Below are positions 51,436-60,492 of a stretch of DNA of 64,000 nt, piece by piece. The stretch's first letter is position 1; each line of letters begins with the position of its first letter. Where the stretch lies: positions 285,523 through 349,522 of the forward strand of contig NZ_LN831303.1 in the NCBI RefSeq assembly GCF_001488575.1, in the 5' to 3' direction. Position numbers and translations under genes: made by a program. The stretch is from Halobacterium hubeiense. Its GTDB lineage: Archaea; Halobacteriota; Halobacteria; Halobacteriales; Halobacteriaceae. The notes beneath the pieces are model-generated. The model worked only from the letters and a program-made list of their open reading frames with translations. It did not search any database and was not told the DNA's origin.

Positions 51436-51840
51436 TTAAGAAAACGTGATTTCGTCGCCATCGATGGATACCGAGTGCGTCTCAGAGTCGTCTTCTGTGC
51501 CAGTAATGTCTAATTGTTCAGTCGCTGAAGGCCCATCTGTCACGTTGACGGAGACGGTGTACTGACCATCGCTCTCGAAGACGTCGTCGATTGACGCATT
51601 TGGTTCCGTATTCCGCTTTACGACGGGGACCTCGAGTTGCTTCTCGACGAGTGCTTCACCGGCCTCGTTAGTCACAGTCACGTCGATAGTTATCGGGTTC
51701 TCGTTGTGGTTGAGGAAGATGAGGTCCGAGGACCCTTCTGGAGTGGCGGACAGGCAGCCAGCCAGACTGCCACCTACTCCTGCGATAACTGCGGTGATAA
51801 CCCGTCGCCGAGAAAACGAATTGGCGAGTGAGTGAGCCAT
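51436..51840 (-). CDS. TAT lipoprotein, Ig-like family of the island
   Basis: A 134-residue lipoprotein with signal FSRRRVITAVIAGVGGSLAG followed by Cys at the lipobox, then DLIFLNHNENPITIDVTVTN, PNASIDDVFESDGQYTVSVN and a beta-rich end (THSVSIDGDEITFS). It has the pattern of a single Ig-like sandwich, N..N.I.I.V.V...Y.V.V, shared with 44337, 54757 and 56568. Its stop is 51 bases before the ABC-2 permease start, and it is three bases from the next membrane protein upstream, so it probably belongs to that operon. Surface-anchored role, possibly immunity. Confidence 0.7.
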   Translation of the reverse strand: MAHSLANSFSRRRVITAVIAGVGGSLAGCLSATPEGSSDLIFLNHNENPITIDVTVTNEAGEALVEKQLEVPVVKRNTEPNASIDDVFESDGQYTVSVNVTDGPSATEQLDITGTEDDSETHSVSIDGDEITFS

Positions 51841-51843
51841 CGG

Positions 51844-52326
51844 TTACGCGATCATCGGGGTGAGGTATGATGCGATGACGAACGCGATGAACTGCGTTAT
51901 CGGAGCTACCACAGCGATTGCCCGTGACTTGTAGTGGCCTGCGATGGCGTACAGTCCTGAGAGGGCAATCACCGAGAACGCGAAGTTCGTGACTGAACTC
52001 ACGAACAGCAACGAACTTGATGACGCATCAGAGACGAGGTCTGGGTTGTCCATGACGATGAAGAACGTGCCGAAGAGGGCAACTGCACTCGCGATAGCGC
52101 CCCAGATTCCGAGGACGCCAGCGACGGCGAGTTCTTCGTTGGGATAGTAGTGGAGGTACGCGAGGGTCGCGATGGCTGCCGGGAACCCGATCGTGAGGAC
52201 GAACACGATATTCCCGGAGTCGAGCATTCCCAACCCTTCGATGATGGCTAGGATGATACCGAGGATGGCGGACCCAGCGATTGCTGCGTCGATACGTCTG
52301 CGGTTGGAGGTGGCTGTGTTACTCAT
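51844..52326 (-). CDS. Five-helix membrane protein of the second exporter operon
   Basis: A 160-residue membrane protein (MSNTATSNRRRIDAAIAGSA). Helices are visible at about 14-32, 40-58, 66-90, 100-125 and 133-157, the last ending FVIASYLTPMIA. It stops three bases before the lipoprotein ATG and probably leads the operon membrane protein-lipoprotein-permease. No family recognised. A role as exporter partner or immunity protein is positional only. Confidence 0.65.
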   Translation of the reverse strand: MSNTATSNRRRIDAAIAGSAILGIILAIIEGLGMLDSGNIVFVLTIGFPAAIATLAYLHYYPNEELAVAGVLGIWGAIASAVALFGTFFIVMDNPDLVSDASSSSLLFVSSVTNFAFSVIALSGLYAIAGHYKSRAIAVVAPITQFIAFVIASYLTPMIA

Positions 52327-52378
52327 GCTCGAAAAAGTGACGTGCGTGTGATAAATACTTTCTGTTCGATGTGAGGCC

Positions 52379-52515
52379 TCAGAAGATCTCCTGGAGGAAC
52401 CCCTTGTTGTAGTACCCCGTCTTCACGAGGACGTTTCTCGGTCGCATCGGTGACATCGTCGTCGTCCTTCCACGAGTCGGGATTGTTGTTGATTGTGTCG
52501 AAGATTGCCCCCAAC
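52379..52515 (-). pseudogene. Short remnant of an unidentified gene, frameshifted
   Basis: Two frames join into a plausible C-terminus: GAIFDTINNNPDSWKDDDDV then TDATE, continuing in another frame as NVLVKTGYYNKGFLQEIF to the stop at 52379. No 5' part can be found upstream (52516-52686 has no coding character). I do not recognise it. Conserved-looking words in two frames are the only evidence. Confidence 0.3.
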
Positions 52516-52686
52516 GTAGTCGTGGGAGACGTCTGCGAGGTCCTTCACAGCCTATGAGGGACCGCAGATTCCCGAACCGAACCCCGAAATTGCTGGGTAC
52601 GTCTGGCCGACACTCAACTGGGGGACCTACGTCGAGTGGTGGCATACGAACCACTGCTGACCTTATTTCCGCTGTGAGAGTGGGAT

Positions 52687-53175
52687 TCAGGGCTTGGATC
52701 GGCATTTCACAGCGAGCGCGAGGAGGCCAAGAATACCAGCGAGCGTGCAGCCGGCGTAGACGGGGATGAACCGGACACCGTCGACGAAGAATGGATTCCA
52801 TGCGATTGGCGAGAACGGACGCGCGTCAGTATACAGGATCGAGTCGAGAATTACGTGCGAATACACGCCAATAAGACTGCCTGCGAGAATCGCTCTGGAA
52901 GACGTGTTTTCGGTTAGCCGAAGGCGGACAAGCAGGTCTTCAATAGAGCTGGGGAGTACCGAGAACGCGGCTGCGAGTAGGCTTGCGATGATAGTGCCGC
53001 CGATGAATGTCGTAAGGATGCCGTGGATTGGTGGTTTGAGTGGCCCGAAGACGACAAGCGCCGCACGAACGTCGATGATAACGCTTCCGACTAAGAGTGC
53101 TGGCAGGTCAAGCCATTTGTAGAGGATAACTCCTAGAAGGAGGGGCGGACCGAGGTGGAATGGGGTGAAGGGCAT
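52687..53175 (-). CDS. Membrane-bound metal-dependent hydrolase family protein (YdjM/DUF4184-like)
   Basis: A 162-residue membrane protein from ATG 53175 (MPFTPFHLGPPLLLGVILYK), the signature start of haloarchaeal proteins annotated as membrane-bound metal-dependent hydrolases. His in FTPFHLG, Asp in IIDVRAAL and the HVILDSILYTDARP segment are the likely metal ligands. Four to five helices follow, the last near VYAGCTLAGILGLLALAV. The longer frame to 53364 has no family character. The gene stands alone between decayed DNA on both sides. Confidence 0.72.
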   Translation of the reverse strand: MPFTPFHLGPPLLLGVILYKWLDLPALLVGSVIIDVRAALVVFGPLKPPIHGILTTFIGGTIIASLLAAAFSVLPSSIEDLLVRLRLTENTSSRAILAGSLIGVYSHVILDSILYTDARPFSPIAWNPFFVDGVRFIPVYAGCTLAGILGLLALAVKCRSKP

Positions 53176-53344
53176 AATGCAGATGAATTTCCCATTCAGG
53201 AAGTAGTTTCCTTTCGGTGGACTGCTGTTTGTAGTAGTAGCTGACGTACAGACGGAGAAACCGAGTGGACTGATGAAGAAGAAGATGTACCGGTTTATCG
53301 TGAGGACGCTATTTACACGAAAATAGTCGAGGAGAGTTACTAGA

Positions 53345-53402
53345 ACGACGACTGGAGTTACCAAACGCTACGGTGGCGAACCGGCTGTCGCGGACCTCGA
53401 CT
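53345..53402 (+). pseudogene. 58-bp duplicated fragment of the ABC-2 ATPase 5' end
   Basis: The plus strand reads GACGACTGGAGTTACCAAAC and onwards, matching the start of the ATPase gene near 48697-48753 almost base for base, with only third-position changes. It encodes TTGVTKRYGGEPAVADLD, then similarity ends abruptly at CTCTAAGAGAC. It marks a breakpoint of a duplication that once carried a third ATPase copy next to the second halocin-like gene. Confidence 0.75.
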
Positions 53403-53643
53403 CTAAGAGACGGCGAACATATTTTTCCAGTTATATTCTCCTAGATGACGCCGAAGTCGGTTGGCGGGTAAGAGAAGCGAGCAACTTCGAGTTAGGCTGT
53501 GCAACATTGATATCGATGTTCAACTGGTGAACACTCAATTACTGCTTGATTCTTAATTCCGCAAATAGCAATATAAAAACCTCTTTATTATGATTAGTAT
53601 AAAAATACTAATTCCCTGCGAGAGTTGCTACTTTTGCAGTACA
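53403..53643. other. AT-rich promoter region of the second halocin-like gene
   Basis: No gene is seen. TATAAAAAC at 53573-53581 lies about 63 bases before ATG 53644, predicting a start near 53600. An in-frame ATG at 53590 would then lie upstream of or at the start site and is less likely. Confidence 0.45.
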
Positions 53644-54723
53644 ATGCAAAACGACGACGAAAAATCCAATTCCGAATTGGATAATAACCATACTAGCCGT
53701 CGAACAGTATTAGCAGGCCTAAGTGGTCTCGCTACAGGATCAAGTCTACTAGGAGTTTTCTCAAATAATACGGCCTCAGCAACCTCGATAAGTACAACTC
53801 CAGAACAGATTCCATACACCGATAAAATCGACGAATACGCTTGGCACGAAACAAAAACAGAAACGAGCTGCTTCTCCAGCTATGGTGATATAGACGGTAA
53901 GTTATTTATCGATACAACCTTCGCCATTAGGAAGGCCTACGAAAGCCCAGGAACAGACACCCGTGTATACGAGTGTGCAGTCTTAACCCGATTCAATTTC
54001 CGCACTCTCACTACTGTTGATACTGAAGATCTCTCTTGTAGCGATATAGGGCGTGAATTAGGCGATAATTCCAACGCATCTGATGCTCGCACGATGAAGA
54101 TCGGAGTAGAATCTGGAACACTTTACCCCCCAGATGGTCCAGGTGGCCGTGGCGTCTATCCAAAAGAGATTGGTTCTGACCATGATTTCGACGATACTGC
54201 TGAAAATATTGCTTTCACTCTCGCAAAAGCAGGCCTCTCAGCTACGTCCATCTCTGGCTCAGTTGCGGTCACTGCAGCAACTGTTATAGATGAACTAGTT
54301 AGTGGAAGTAACGTAGCCACGGACACAGACAACGAGTATATGTGGTCGCCACACGACGGTAAATGGGACCCAGCCACATACACGAAGTTCGAAGCACTCT
54401 GGTGTGATTTCTTCGTGCGATCTGATGGTTCCACGCTTCCAAATGTTACTATCGGGAGCGCTACATCTACACCGGAAGGCGCTAAAAATGCGGGTCCAGA
54501 CGCCGCTTGGCAATATGATTTTAATTGGGATAGTGCGGATGTCTCGCCAGCTGAACTCGATCCAAATTCCTCTAATACCGAAACCGTTCAACCAGAAGAA
54601 CTTGAGCACGAAGTACTAAAGGAACTAGCTGACGGTGAACCGTTGATTGTTCGGCGTGACATCAATGCTGACGTTTCTGAATCAAAGGAGACTCAAGGAG
54701 CGTCCAAAGAAGGGAGTGAGTAA
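53644..54723 (+). CDS. Halocin H4-like exported protein, copy 2
   Basis: A 359-residue TAT-exported protein from ATG 53644, the same length as I recall for halocin H4. Signal TSRRTVLAGLSGLATGSSLL, cleavage region NNTASATS. A soluble domain with SCFSSYG and YECAVLTRFNF, then one hydrophobic stretch near residues 188-219 (AKAGLSATSISGSVAVTAAT), a Trp-rich segment (EYMWSPHDGKW, FEALWCDFFV) and a charged, Glu-rich C-terminus. Domain order matches copy 1 at 45295-46353, though sequence identity looks low. AT-rich codon use differs from the GC-rich neighbours. Pore formation through the hydrophobic stretch is inferred. Confidence 0.6.
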   Translation: MQNDDEKSNSELDNNHTSRRTVLAGLSGLATGSSLLGVFSNNTASATSISTTPEQIPYTDKIDEYAWHETKTETSCFSSYGDIDGKLFIDTTFAIRKAYESPGTDTRVYECAVLTRFNFRTLTTVDTEDLSCSDIGRELGDNSNASDARTMKIGVESGTLYPPDGPGGRGVYPKEIGSDHDFDDTAENIAFTLAKAGLSATSISGSVAVTAATVIDELVSGSNVATDTDNEYMWSPHDGKWDPATYTKFEALWCDFFVRSDGSTLPNVTIGSATSTPEGAKNAGPDAAWQYDFNWDSADVSPAELDPNSSNTETVQPEELEHEVLKELADGEPLIVRRDINADVSESKETQGASKEGSE

Positions 54724-54756
54724 GGTAGGGTCATCCAGACTCTGCTTGATCTCTCT

Positions 54757-55143
54757 TCAGCAGTCCCCAGATGAATTAGAATAGAAGTCAAACCCGCTTT
54801 GTGAGTAAGTGATAATCATATCGTAGCATTCTTTCTCTGTATATTCAATCGACGAACTGACTTCTTCTTTTGCGACAGCAACTTCAACCTCAATCCGGCC
54901 CCTATTAGAGGGAATTTCGGTTATCATAGCTGTCCTATTCCCCTCCTCAGATGCGACAGTAAATGATTCTTGATAGACTCTTTGTCCGTCTTCGCGTAGG
55001 GTAACGGTGAAATCATGCTCACGCTCAGTTTTATTGATTAACTGTATGCGTGTGACTTCTGCTGACGGAGACGATGTACTCAAGCAACCACTTATTGAAA
55101 TCACTCCAACTAGCCCAACAAGATATTGCCGACGCGATTCCAT
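54757..55143 (-). CDS. TAT/Sec lipoprotein, Ig-like family, next to halocin-like copy 2
   Basis: A 128-residue lipoprotein: MESRRQYLVGLVGVISISG then Cys at residue 20, and a domain TRIQLINKTEREHDFTVTLR, FTVASEEGNRTAMITEIPSN, EVAVAKEEVSSSIEYTEKEC. Two Cys near the C-terminus (EKECYD, SSGDC) may pair. It converges with the halocin-like gene (33 bases between stops). The N.T....FTV.L pattern matches the other Ig-like lipoproteins in the island. Immunity or adsorption role is a guess from position. Confidence 0.65.
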   Translation of the reverse strand: MESRRQYLVGLVGVISISGCLSTSSPSAEVTRIQLINKTEREHDFTVTLREDGQRVYQESFTVASEEGNRTAMITEIPSNRGRIEVEVAVAKEEVSSSIEYTEKECYDMIITYSQSGFDFYSNSSGDC

Positions 55144-55199
55144 ATTGACCTAATGTACGGCTCCAAAAATGAAATTTGGGACTGACTGAAGTTATGAAC

Positions 55200-55641
55200 G
55201 GGCGATACACGCAAATGGTGCCATCGCCTTTGACGGCCCTCCGACAAACTTCATGAGTCACGACTATGCCTACGTCTACATCTGGGAGTCCGGTTTCTTT
55301 CAGCCCACTACCACGGAGGGGGAAGACGGGACCGTGAGATACGGACTCGAGCCAGTCCCACAAGAGGAGGTGGTCGACTATGTTGCGATGCCATTCTCCA
55401 AGGCTTCACTTGGCGTCAGAACCGCGATCTCCCAAGGCAAATATGTGACCAGCGACGAACTAAGCGGCGCTCAGGAATCTGTCGGTACTGACGAGGGCTA
55501 CTTTGTCGTCTCCGCAGTATTTTCTGTCCATCACCAGCCAGAATGAATTGTGACTGTCGTCGTACTCCAGTGGATACTTGGATTCATTGATGCATTCTTG
55601 ATACTTCGAAGACAACGACAACGGGTGGAACAAGGTGACTA
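55200..55641 (+). pseudogene. Two-TM surface protein, broken copy beside halocin-like copy 2
   Basis: The plus strand encodes AFDGPPTNFMSHDYAYVYIW, ESGFFQPTTTEGEDGTVRYG, VTSDELSGAQESVGTDEGYF and, after an in-frame TGA at 55544-55546, VTVVVLQWILGFIDAFLILR. These align by eye with the whole C-terminal two thirds of 46739-47419, including the final TM helix. The N-terminal helix is missing and the TGA interrupts it, so it is a pseudogene. Confidence 0.75.
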
Positions 55642-55804
55642 ACTGATCTCGTTGGCCAATTTAAAACGTGTGATGCTCGCAATTTAGTCTTTCTTGTAGT
55701 TCGAATCAGCCGAGTGGTTGCCGTTATCGTCCCATGGATTTCGACGTATGGAGTATTGGATTTGATGCACCCCACTTTGACTGGATCGCAGAATGCGAAC
55801 TTTT

Positions 55805-56074
55805 TCAGTTGTTATCGTTGTTGGTTTCGGAGTCCTGGCCGAATCCAGCGTCCCACAGCCGGTACTTTGCTGGATCGTAGTTATCCCTATCAGGGGGTAT
55901 CTCTCGAATCACGAATTCAACTACTCCTGAGACGACCATCCCAGCGACCAATAGCCAGAACCACGGGAGATCGGATAGGAGTCCAAGTCCGCCCACGGTC
56001 ACGATCGCAGCGACGAGCGTGATCCAGTGGTCTTCGTTCATGAGTATCTTCGAACTCGAGGTGTTGGCTGTCAT
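55805..56074 (-). CDS. Small two-helix membrane protein
   Basis: An 89-residue protein with two adjacent helices (HWITLVAAIVTVGGLGLLSD and WFWLLVAGMVVSGVVEFVIR), followed by an acidic tail (IPPDRDNYDPAKYRLWDAGF, then DSETNNDNN). Start ATG 56074 or 56041. A TTAAAG patch lies upstream near 56113. Unknown family; typical of small haloarchaeal membrane proteins. Confidence 0.5.
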   Translation of the reverse strand: MTANTSSSKILMNEDHWITLVAAIVTVGGLGLLSDLPWFWLLVAGMVVSGVVEFVIREIPPDRDNYDPAKYRLWDAGFGQDSETNNDNN

Positions 56075-56567
56075 GGTGTTGGTTGTACCCGTATTTGGTT
56101 GTGGGACCTATTAAAGCCGTAGGGGAGCAATAGCGAACCAACGAGGGTTGCTTGCTCCCTTAGCAGAGGTCTACGCCAGCTCGAGAAGACTGAAACCATC
56201 AAGCGATACGGGACCGCGCCGCGCCCCGACCACTAACCGCTTGTTCCTTTCGAGTTTACGGAACGTTTCTCGCTTGATAGCAGTTTGGTGCTATCTCTAT
56301 ATGACAATATGGCGTCGTATATTGTGTGCTTTTTGCAGAGAAGCGGCACAATCTCAGAAGATGGGCTTGACTTGTAACTTACAGTATGAGGAGAACGAAT
56401 TCCCATATCGATAGTCTGCTGTACACCGACCTTGCTGTGGCGTTCGCTCCATAGCAAAAGCTTGACCAAAATCAGGTGGTGCCTCTTCGTCCGGCTCTTA
56501 GCCTGCTCACCATATTGGCTCGCGAACCGTACGGGCAACTACTATAGTGGGTGAAGATAAAGCCGGG
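56075..56567. other. Intergenic region without recognisable features
   Basis: About 490 bases of mixed composition. Short frames exist on both strands, but none has a start signal, family motif or membrane pattern. I see no repeat or RNA gene. Confidence 0.4.
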
Positions 56568-57026
56568 TTAGGGGAGTGTAATATCTGATCCAGCCTGATC
56601 TAGATTCACAAAAATACCGCCATTTTGTTGGAAGACAACCTCGAATTGAACGTTTTCTACATCCACGCTGTTTCCAGCTGAATTAAATGCGATGACCTCG
56701 GTCTTGTCACTGTCTTCGGGCGAGATTGTCAGACTATAGAATCCTGGGGTTCCCTCAAAGTCATCGATAGTGAGTATTTTTCCGCCACTTGGTATTTCCT
56801 GAATTCTACGGATTGGTTGGTCCGGGTTAGTATTGCTTTGCGCGTAGACGAGTGTGAACTCTGCACGAATAGATTGATCTGTATCATTCCGAACGCGAAT
56901 TGTTTCGAGTCTAGGTGTAGTATTATTGTTTCCTCCTATAACTGCCGAACAGCCAGAGAGACCCAAAAGAGACGCGACGCTACCTGTAATTACAGTTCTT
57001 CTAGTAGCGGTGAGTGAGTCATGCAT
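56568..57026 (-). CDS. TAT lipoprotein, Ig-like family of the island
   Basis: A 152-residue lipoprotein from ATG 57026 (MHDSLTATRRTVITGSVASL), lipobox LLGLSGC, then LETIRVRNDTDQSIRAEFTL, a middle IQEIPSGGKILTIDDFEG and PGFYSLTISPEDSDKTEVIA. The core has the same strand order as the lipoproteins at 44337, 51436 and 54757 (hydrophobic strand, N.T, strand, ... FYSLTIS...D). AT-rich. It stands alone, divergent from the interrupted secreted-protein gene. Confidence 0.65.
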   Translation of the reverse strand: MHDSLTATRRTVITGSVASLLGLSGCSAVIGGNNNTTPRLETIRVRNDTDQSIRAEFTLVYAQSNTNPDQPIRRIQEIPSGGKILTIDDFEGTPGFYSLTISPEDSDKTEVIAFNSAGNSVDVENVQFEVVFQQNGGIFVNLDQAGSDITLP

Positions 57027-57147
57027 TATTATCAAAGTCGCGCGTGGAGCACTTAGAATTACTGGGTGAGCGACTGGCCAGCATCTGAACTAGTGGGCGG
57101 TGAATGACGTTTAGTAACAGGGGGGAGACAGGCAAACCGTGTCAATT

Positions 57148-57933
57148 ATGACACGAAATGAACGTAACCGGATGAAAAGTCGACGAACCTTCTTAAAAAC
57201 AGCTGCGGCAGGTAGTGTCGGCTTGGCAATTCCAACAACGGTTGCTTCGGCTGCTCCGACTGATGAAGAGAAACGAAATGAAGAGCAACAGCAGTTCGAG
57301 AAAATAGCGAAAGATCGCGATGAGAAAACTATTGAAGAGTTCCATCAGGAGCTCCGGGAAGCCGGCTTTGATGTGTACACAACTAAGAAAAAGTACAACC
57401 TGAAGAATGATGGAAAAGAAGTTGAGGAGCAAGATTCCGATAGTAATGAAATCTCACCACAGAAAATTCCAGAGTCGGATATAGAAGTCGATCTGTCGCT
57501 GTACGTGAATGCTTACTCAGACTAGGCAGATCTCGACTGGACTTTTGAGACAACTGCCTTTGTGGAGGGTGACAAACCTAAAGACCTCATTACAATTGGT
57601 TGGTCGGATACTCAGTATCTATACGATGGCCAAGGATGTAATTCCGGGAAAGGAGAAATTGGGTTGAAAGATCGGGACGCAGCAGGAGCCGTTTGGTCAT
57701 GGCAGGATAATAATGTTGGTGGTGATACTGAGTGGAGTGGGAATGCAACAGCGTACCTGCAAAAACAAGATGACTGCCACACAAAGCAAGTGTATGGTAC
57801 ATTTTGCCACACTTGGGATAGCGTTTCTCTTGAGGGTATCAGCTTCGGTCCTGGCGGCGTTAGTGTTACGTATGCAAATGAATCTAAGCGGTGGAAGATC
57901 TTTCCCGAAGATAGCTTTGAAGGAACCTGCTAA
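57148..57933 (+). pseudogene. TAT-exported Cys-containing protein gene interrupted by an in-frame TAG
   Basis: From ATG 57148 (MTRNERNRMKSRRTFLKTAA) the signal ends near VASAAPTD and an acidic/Lys-rich helical region follows, then IEVDLSLYVNAYSD and TAG at 57523-57525. The same frame continues without a gap: ADLDWTFETTAFVEGDKPKD, DGQGCNSGKGEIGLKDRDAA, DDCHTKQVYGTFCHTWDS, ending EDSFEGTC at 57933. The single stop splits one 261-codon protein; 57562 onward has no signal of its own. It is a recent nonsense mutation. The family is unknown to me. Confidence 0.65.
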
Positions 57934-58031
57934 TGAAAATTAGTCATAACTTGTGGATAGTCTGAGGAGAGTTTAACTATCGTTCCCGCTACAGGGGCTA
58001 TTTCTCCTTTCAATTAACAAATTTACTAGTT

Positions 58032-58426
58032 GGCACTGTCTAGTTGAGTCAGTTTGAGAAGTGAGCAAGTCGTTGAGTTAATCGACCAAGATGCTCGCAG
58101 ACCTGCTCAGCGAGTTCTATGACGCGGATTTAGAAGAAAATTGGGAGAACGAGCAGACGGCGACACCTGTCAGGGCGTTCGCCGTCCGCCTCCACGAAAC
58201 TGGTTGTTCGCTCCGCGAGACGACAACGATCTTAGCGGAATTAGGCGTTCAACGCTCTCATGGCGCAGTTTGGAACTGGGTGCATCGGCTGGCTGACAGC
58301 GGACGCGACCCGCCTGAGGCACAGCCGAAGCAGATCGCGGTTGACGAAACCGCTGCCATAAAAGTAAAACGTCCTGAAGACCAATCTGACGATATAGTTG
58401 TGACACCGACATATGACCTGTCATAG
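58032..58426 (+). mobile_element. IS6-family (IS240-like) transposase remnant with left inverted repeat
   Basis: GGCACTGTCTAGTTGAGTCA at 58032 is the left terminal repeat usual for haloarchaeal IS6-family elements. ATG 58091 opens MLADLLSEFYDADLEENWEN, the HTH region ETGCSLRETTTILAELGVQR and HGAVWNWVHRLADS, and the first catalytic Asp in IAVDETA. After that the sequence departs from the family and stops at 58426, so the rest of the DDE domain and the right end are missing. A truncated, non-functional copy. Confidence 0.75.
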
Positions 58427-58446
58427 TGGCTTCCACCAGTAGCATA

Positions 58447-58692
58447 ATGGTTGAACTATTCATTCCCGCTATCGGATTGGTCGTGGCAGTGGGATTACTG
58501 TGGAAAGCATCGCAGTCCCCTGAACAGCGCCTATGGCACATTATTGGGGCGCTTGGATGGGCTGTATTTGCTGTCTCTGGATTTACTACCGGCTACATCC
58601 AGATCGTGGTTGCTGGTATATCGATCGCCATCTTTGGTGTCGCTATATTAGTCCGCAGAAAAACCACGCACAAAGAACCGGTGGGGGTGTGA
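58447..58692 (+). CDS. Small three-helix membrane protein
   Basis: An 81-residue membrane protein from ATG 58447 (MVELFIPAIGLVVAVGLLWK), then HIIGALGWAVFAVSGFTTGY and IQIVVAGISIAIFGVAILVR, ending in basic residues. It begins 20 bases after the truncated transposase frame, so it may be driven by sequence from the old element. Unknown family. Confidence 0.45.
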   Translation: MVELFIPAIGLVVAVGLLWKASQSPEQRLWHIIGALGWAVFAVSGFTTGYIQIVVAGISIAIFGVAILVRRKTTHKEPVGV

Positions 58693-58809
58693 GAGCGTAT
58701 TTGGTTAACAGTCGGCGTTGATCAACGCTGCAATTGTTGCCTTCCCCGGCCCAACTCCCGTCTAAGTATCTTCGACAACCATATATTATAATGATACTTC
58801 ACTTCCATC

Positions 58810-59154
58810 ATGGTCTCCGATAAAGCACGCCTCCGGTATATCCCATATGGGTTAGTCGTCCTCGGTGTCATAGCCGCGTGGTATGGTTACTTTGAGCGGC
58901 TTCCTATGCTTTTCATCGGAGTCGCCGCCATACTTGGAGCAGGCTATGTTCTTATTCGAGGATATACTGCCACTAATATTGCGCTGATGTTTGGAGTGTT
59001 AGCACTAAGCGGCTTGCTTGGCGTAATCTACGCGCTCGGCGTCACGGAACCCACGATATGGGCTGTCGCATATCTAGCAGTTGGGACCGCGGCAGGTATA
59101 CGGTTCAGACAATACTGGCAGGCTCGTCCGTGGGAACTAGAAAATAGCGGTTAA
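58810..59154 (+). CDS. Small four-helix membrane protein
   Basis: A 114-residue membrane protein (MVSDKARLRYIPYGLVVLGV). Four helices: residues 10-25, 31-49, 54-76 and 82-100. An AT-rich promoter with TATATTATAATG lies at 58781-58792, about 20 bases before the ATG, suggesting a leaderless mRNA. No family recognised; several similar small membrane proteins lie downstream (60493, 60947, 61354). Confidence 0.5.
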   Translation: MVSDKARLRYIPYGLVVLGVIAAWYGYFERLPMLFIGVAAILGAGYVLIRGYTATNIALMFGVLALSGLLGVIYALGVTEPTIWAVAYLAVGTAAGIRFRQYWQARPWELENSG

Positions 59155-59183
59155 TAGAGGGGATTCACTTCGCGTTCCAAGGT

Positions 59184-59218
59184 AAGCTAACCCACTGCTG
59201 AAGGGGGTTGGTTAGCTT
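59184..59218. terminator. Hairpin after the small membrane protein gene
   Basis: AAGCTAACC (59184-59192) and GGTTAGCTT (59210-59218) form a perfect 9-bp stem, loop 17 bases. It lies 30 bases after the stop at 59154. It may end that transcript or be a regulatory or IS scar; the loop ACTGCTGAAGGGGG recalls IS200-type end hairpins. Confidence 0.4.
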
Positions 59219-59333
59219 CCCGAATGGGAAGTCTGACAGAATTGGATAGCATCACGGAAGGCGCGGATGATAACCGTTCTACAGAGGTCTGATTCAGAAA
59301 AATTAAATATATATTGTCCGATAGTTAGTAGAG

Positions 59334-60200
<867 letters not shown>

Positions 60201-60492
60201 TATAACCTCAGCGTTGATGTCCCGCCGGTCGACAACGCTGCTGTGGCAGTCATCCACAGCGGGAATGTGTCCGGGTGTGGAGTGTGGACTGGAGAGCTCC
60301 CGTCATATTGTACGCCGAAACCATCCACAGCGTACTAGACCCGGTAGCCATCCACAGTCGGCATTCGGTGAACGAACGGAACAACGTTAGCGCAGTTGCT
60401 GCATCTAGGTGATTAGTTCGGGATGCTTCGATTGAAGATTGAACAGCCACACAACCACTAAAGATTTGACTTTGGAACGAATTTGATATGAT
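60201..60492. repeat. Intergenic region with three CATCCACAG repeats
   Basis: CATCCACAG occurs near 60250, 60323 and 60350, twice followed by CG. No gene is supported. The repeats are short and irregularly spaced; I cannot give them a role. Confidence 0.35.

Noticed and set aside
57523..57525. TAG read as pyrrolysine
   Set aside because: No pyl genes or PYLIS-like structure are visible and haloarchaea are not known to use it; a nonsense mutation is simpler.
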